From Bugula neritina (taxonomy: Eukaryota > Bryozoa > Gymnolaemata > Cheilostomatida > Bugulidae): a stretch of DNA of 64,000 nucleotides. Shown here piece after piece: positions 63,186 through 64,000 of the stretch. The translations under genes were made by a program, and so were the position numbers. The stretch is from positions 5,455,680 to 5,519,679 of the forward strand of contig OZ037767.1 in the NCBI GenBank assembly GCA_964035545.1, given 5' to 3'. The notes beneath the pieces are model-generated. The model saw nothing but the letters and a program-made list of their open reading frames with translations, had not been told where the DNA came from and did no database searches. Every line of letters starts with the position of its first letter. The stretch's first letter is position 1.

Positions 63186-64000
63186 TTTAGCGTTGCCACT
63201 AACTATGGATGAGTTGTACTGGTGTTGGTTTTCGTAACTTTATTTTTACTTATTCCAACTGCCTTAAGAAACTATAAAAGTAGATTAATATATATGCAAT
63301 TATAATAGGCTTTTAAAATAAAACCAACAAAAATAAAAACCAACAATTATTTATGACTTGTAACGTATTCAAACATATATACATATTTTGGATTAATCAC
63401 CTCTTGCCTTCTTTTAGTGGCTAGCTAGGGCGAGTTTGACTCTAGGCAACGACATTGTAGGTTTACTAAAAATATTTAAAGTTTATAATAAAAATGACAT
63501 TAAATGATAACTGCCATAGACAAAGTTAAGTAATTATATCAGTTAAGACAAGTAAAGATGCATGTATTACATAAACAAAGATTAAACTTGTGTTCAAAGT
63601 TGACTTGAATTTGTAGTATATTGCAGTAAAATACTGTTATCAGTAAAAGTAAAACTTTAAGCTACAAATTAGGGCTCTATCACGTGACAGTCTGATCAAT
63701 AACTGGAGAGCCTGCCTTTAGAATTCACAATTTTATGAGAAACCTAGTATAAAGTAAACACATAGCCATGAATTCTATCATGCACTGACCACACTGGCAT
63801 TTTGAGCTTGTTAAACTCCTCAACATATCAAATAAACCAAATATTTATTATTAAGTTGAAATAGATAAAAATACTTAAGGAAAGCTTCAAACTATTACAA
63901 ATACTGAAAAAACAAAGCTAACTCGTGCCTCTTTAATTTAATTCCAATTCAAATTCATTTATATTTTGTTAATTATATCATTAAAATTGATTGTTATTTA
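63186..64000. mobile_element. LTR copy in inverted orientation, cut by the window edge
   Basis: It is the reverse complement of the solo LTR at 47381-48477, starting with a mutated version of the terminal TGTAGCG (here tttagcg). About 815 bases are visible, matching back to about position 47680 of the other copy. Upstream ATAAA at 63181-63185 may be the target duplication; the unoccupied site is seen at about 54175-54190. Whether it is a solo LTR or the end of a full element cannot be seen. Confidence 0.7.

Overview
The window is strongly AT-rich nuclear DNA from an animal. Genes are split by GT-AG introns, there are very long dinucleotide microsatellites, and SINE, LTR and Gypsy-type retroelement remnants are present. 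A SIX4/5 homeobox gene and a TSSK-type kinase place it in Metazoa. The small intron-rich genes and tRNA-headed SINEs fit an invertebrate, possibly a lophotrochozoan, but the sequence alone does not fix the phylum. There is no bacterial gene organisation and no CRISPR array.

Layout. From 1 to 21 kb the window is gene-poor. It holds two small, unrecognised single-pass membrane proteins on the minus strand (3.5-3.9 and 14.8-15.1 kb) with the same unusual architecture, a long (CA)n tract, an 80-bp near-perfect hairpin and two copies of a tRNA-derived SINE. From 21 to 27 kb a complete MORN2 gene (minus, 5 coding exons) and a complete POLR2I gene (RNA polymerase II subunit RPB9, plus, 4 exons) lie head to head, about 0.6 kb apart. 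From 30 to 37 kb there is a complete SIX4/5-class homeobox gene (plus, 6 exons) with a TATA box. From 39 to 43 kb there is a testis-specific serine/threonine kinase (TSSK) gene (plus, 5 exons).

From 43 to 64 kb the window is a tandem array of galactose-3-O-sulfotransferase (Gal3ST-type) genes on the minus strand. Two copies (B, 46.2-51.7 kb; C, 55.1-60.1 kb) have complete eight-exon frames with identical intron phases, encoding 457 and 463 residues. Two others are broken: A at 43.7-44.0 kb is a frameshifted last exon, and D at 61.2-61.9 kb has only the last two exons, one of them frameshifted. Paralogue comparison shows inserted elements as present/absent differences: a solo LTR with a 5-bp target duplication in intron 6 of B, a fold-back element upstream of B, a SINE pair in intron 2 of C, and a chimeric last-exon region in C. 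A fragment of Gypsy-type pol sits between units, and a second LTR copy runs off the right edge.

The single-copy genes have no evident joint pathway. MORN2 and TSSK relatives both have testis-linked roles in mammals, and POLR2I is a housekeeping gene. All exon coordinates were read by eye from splice sites and frame continuity; none has been checked against transcripts.
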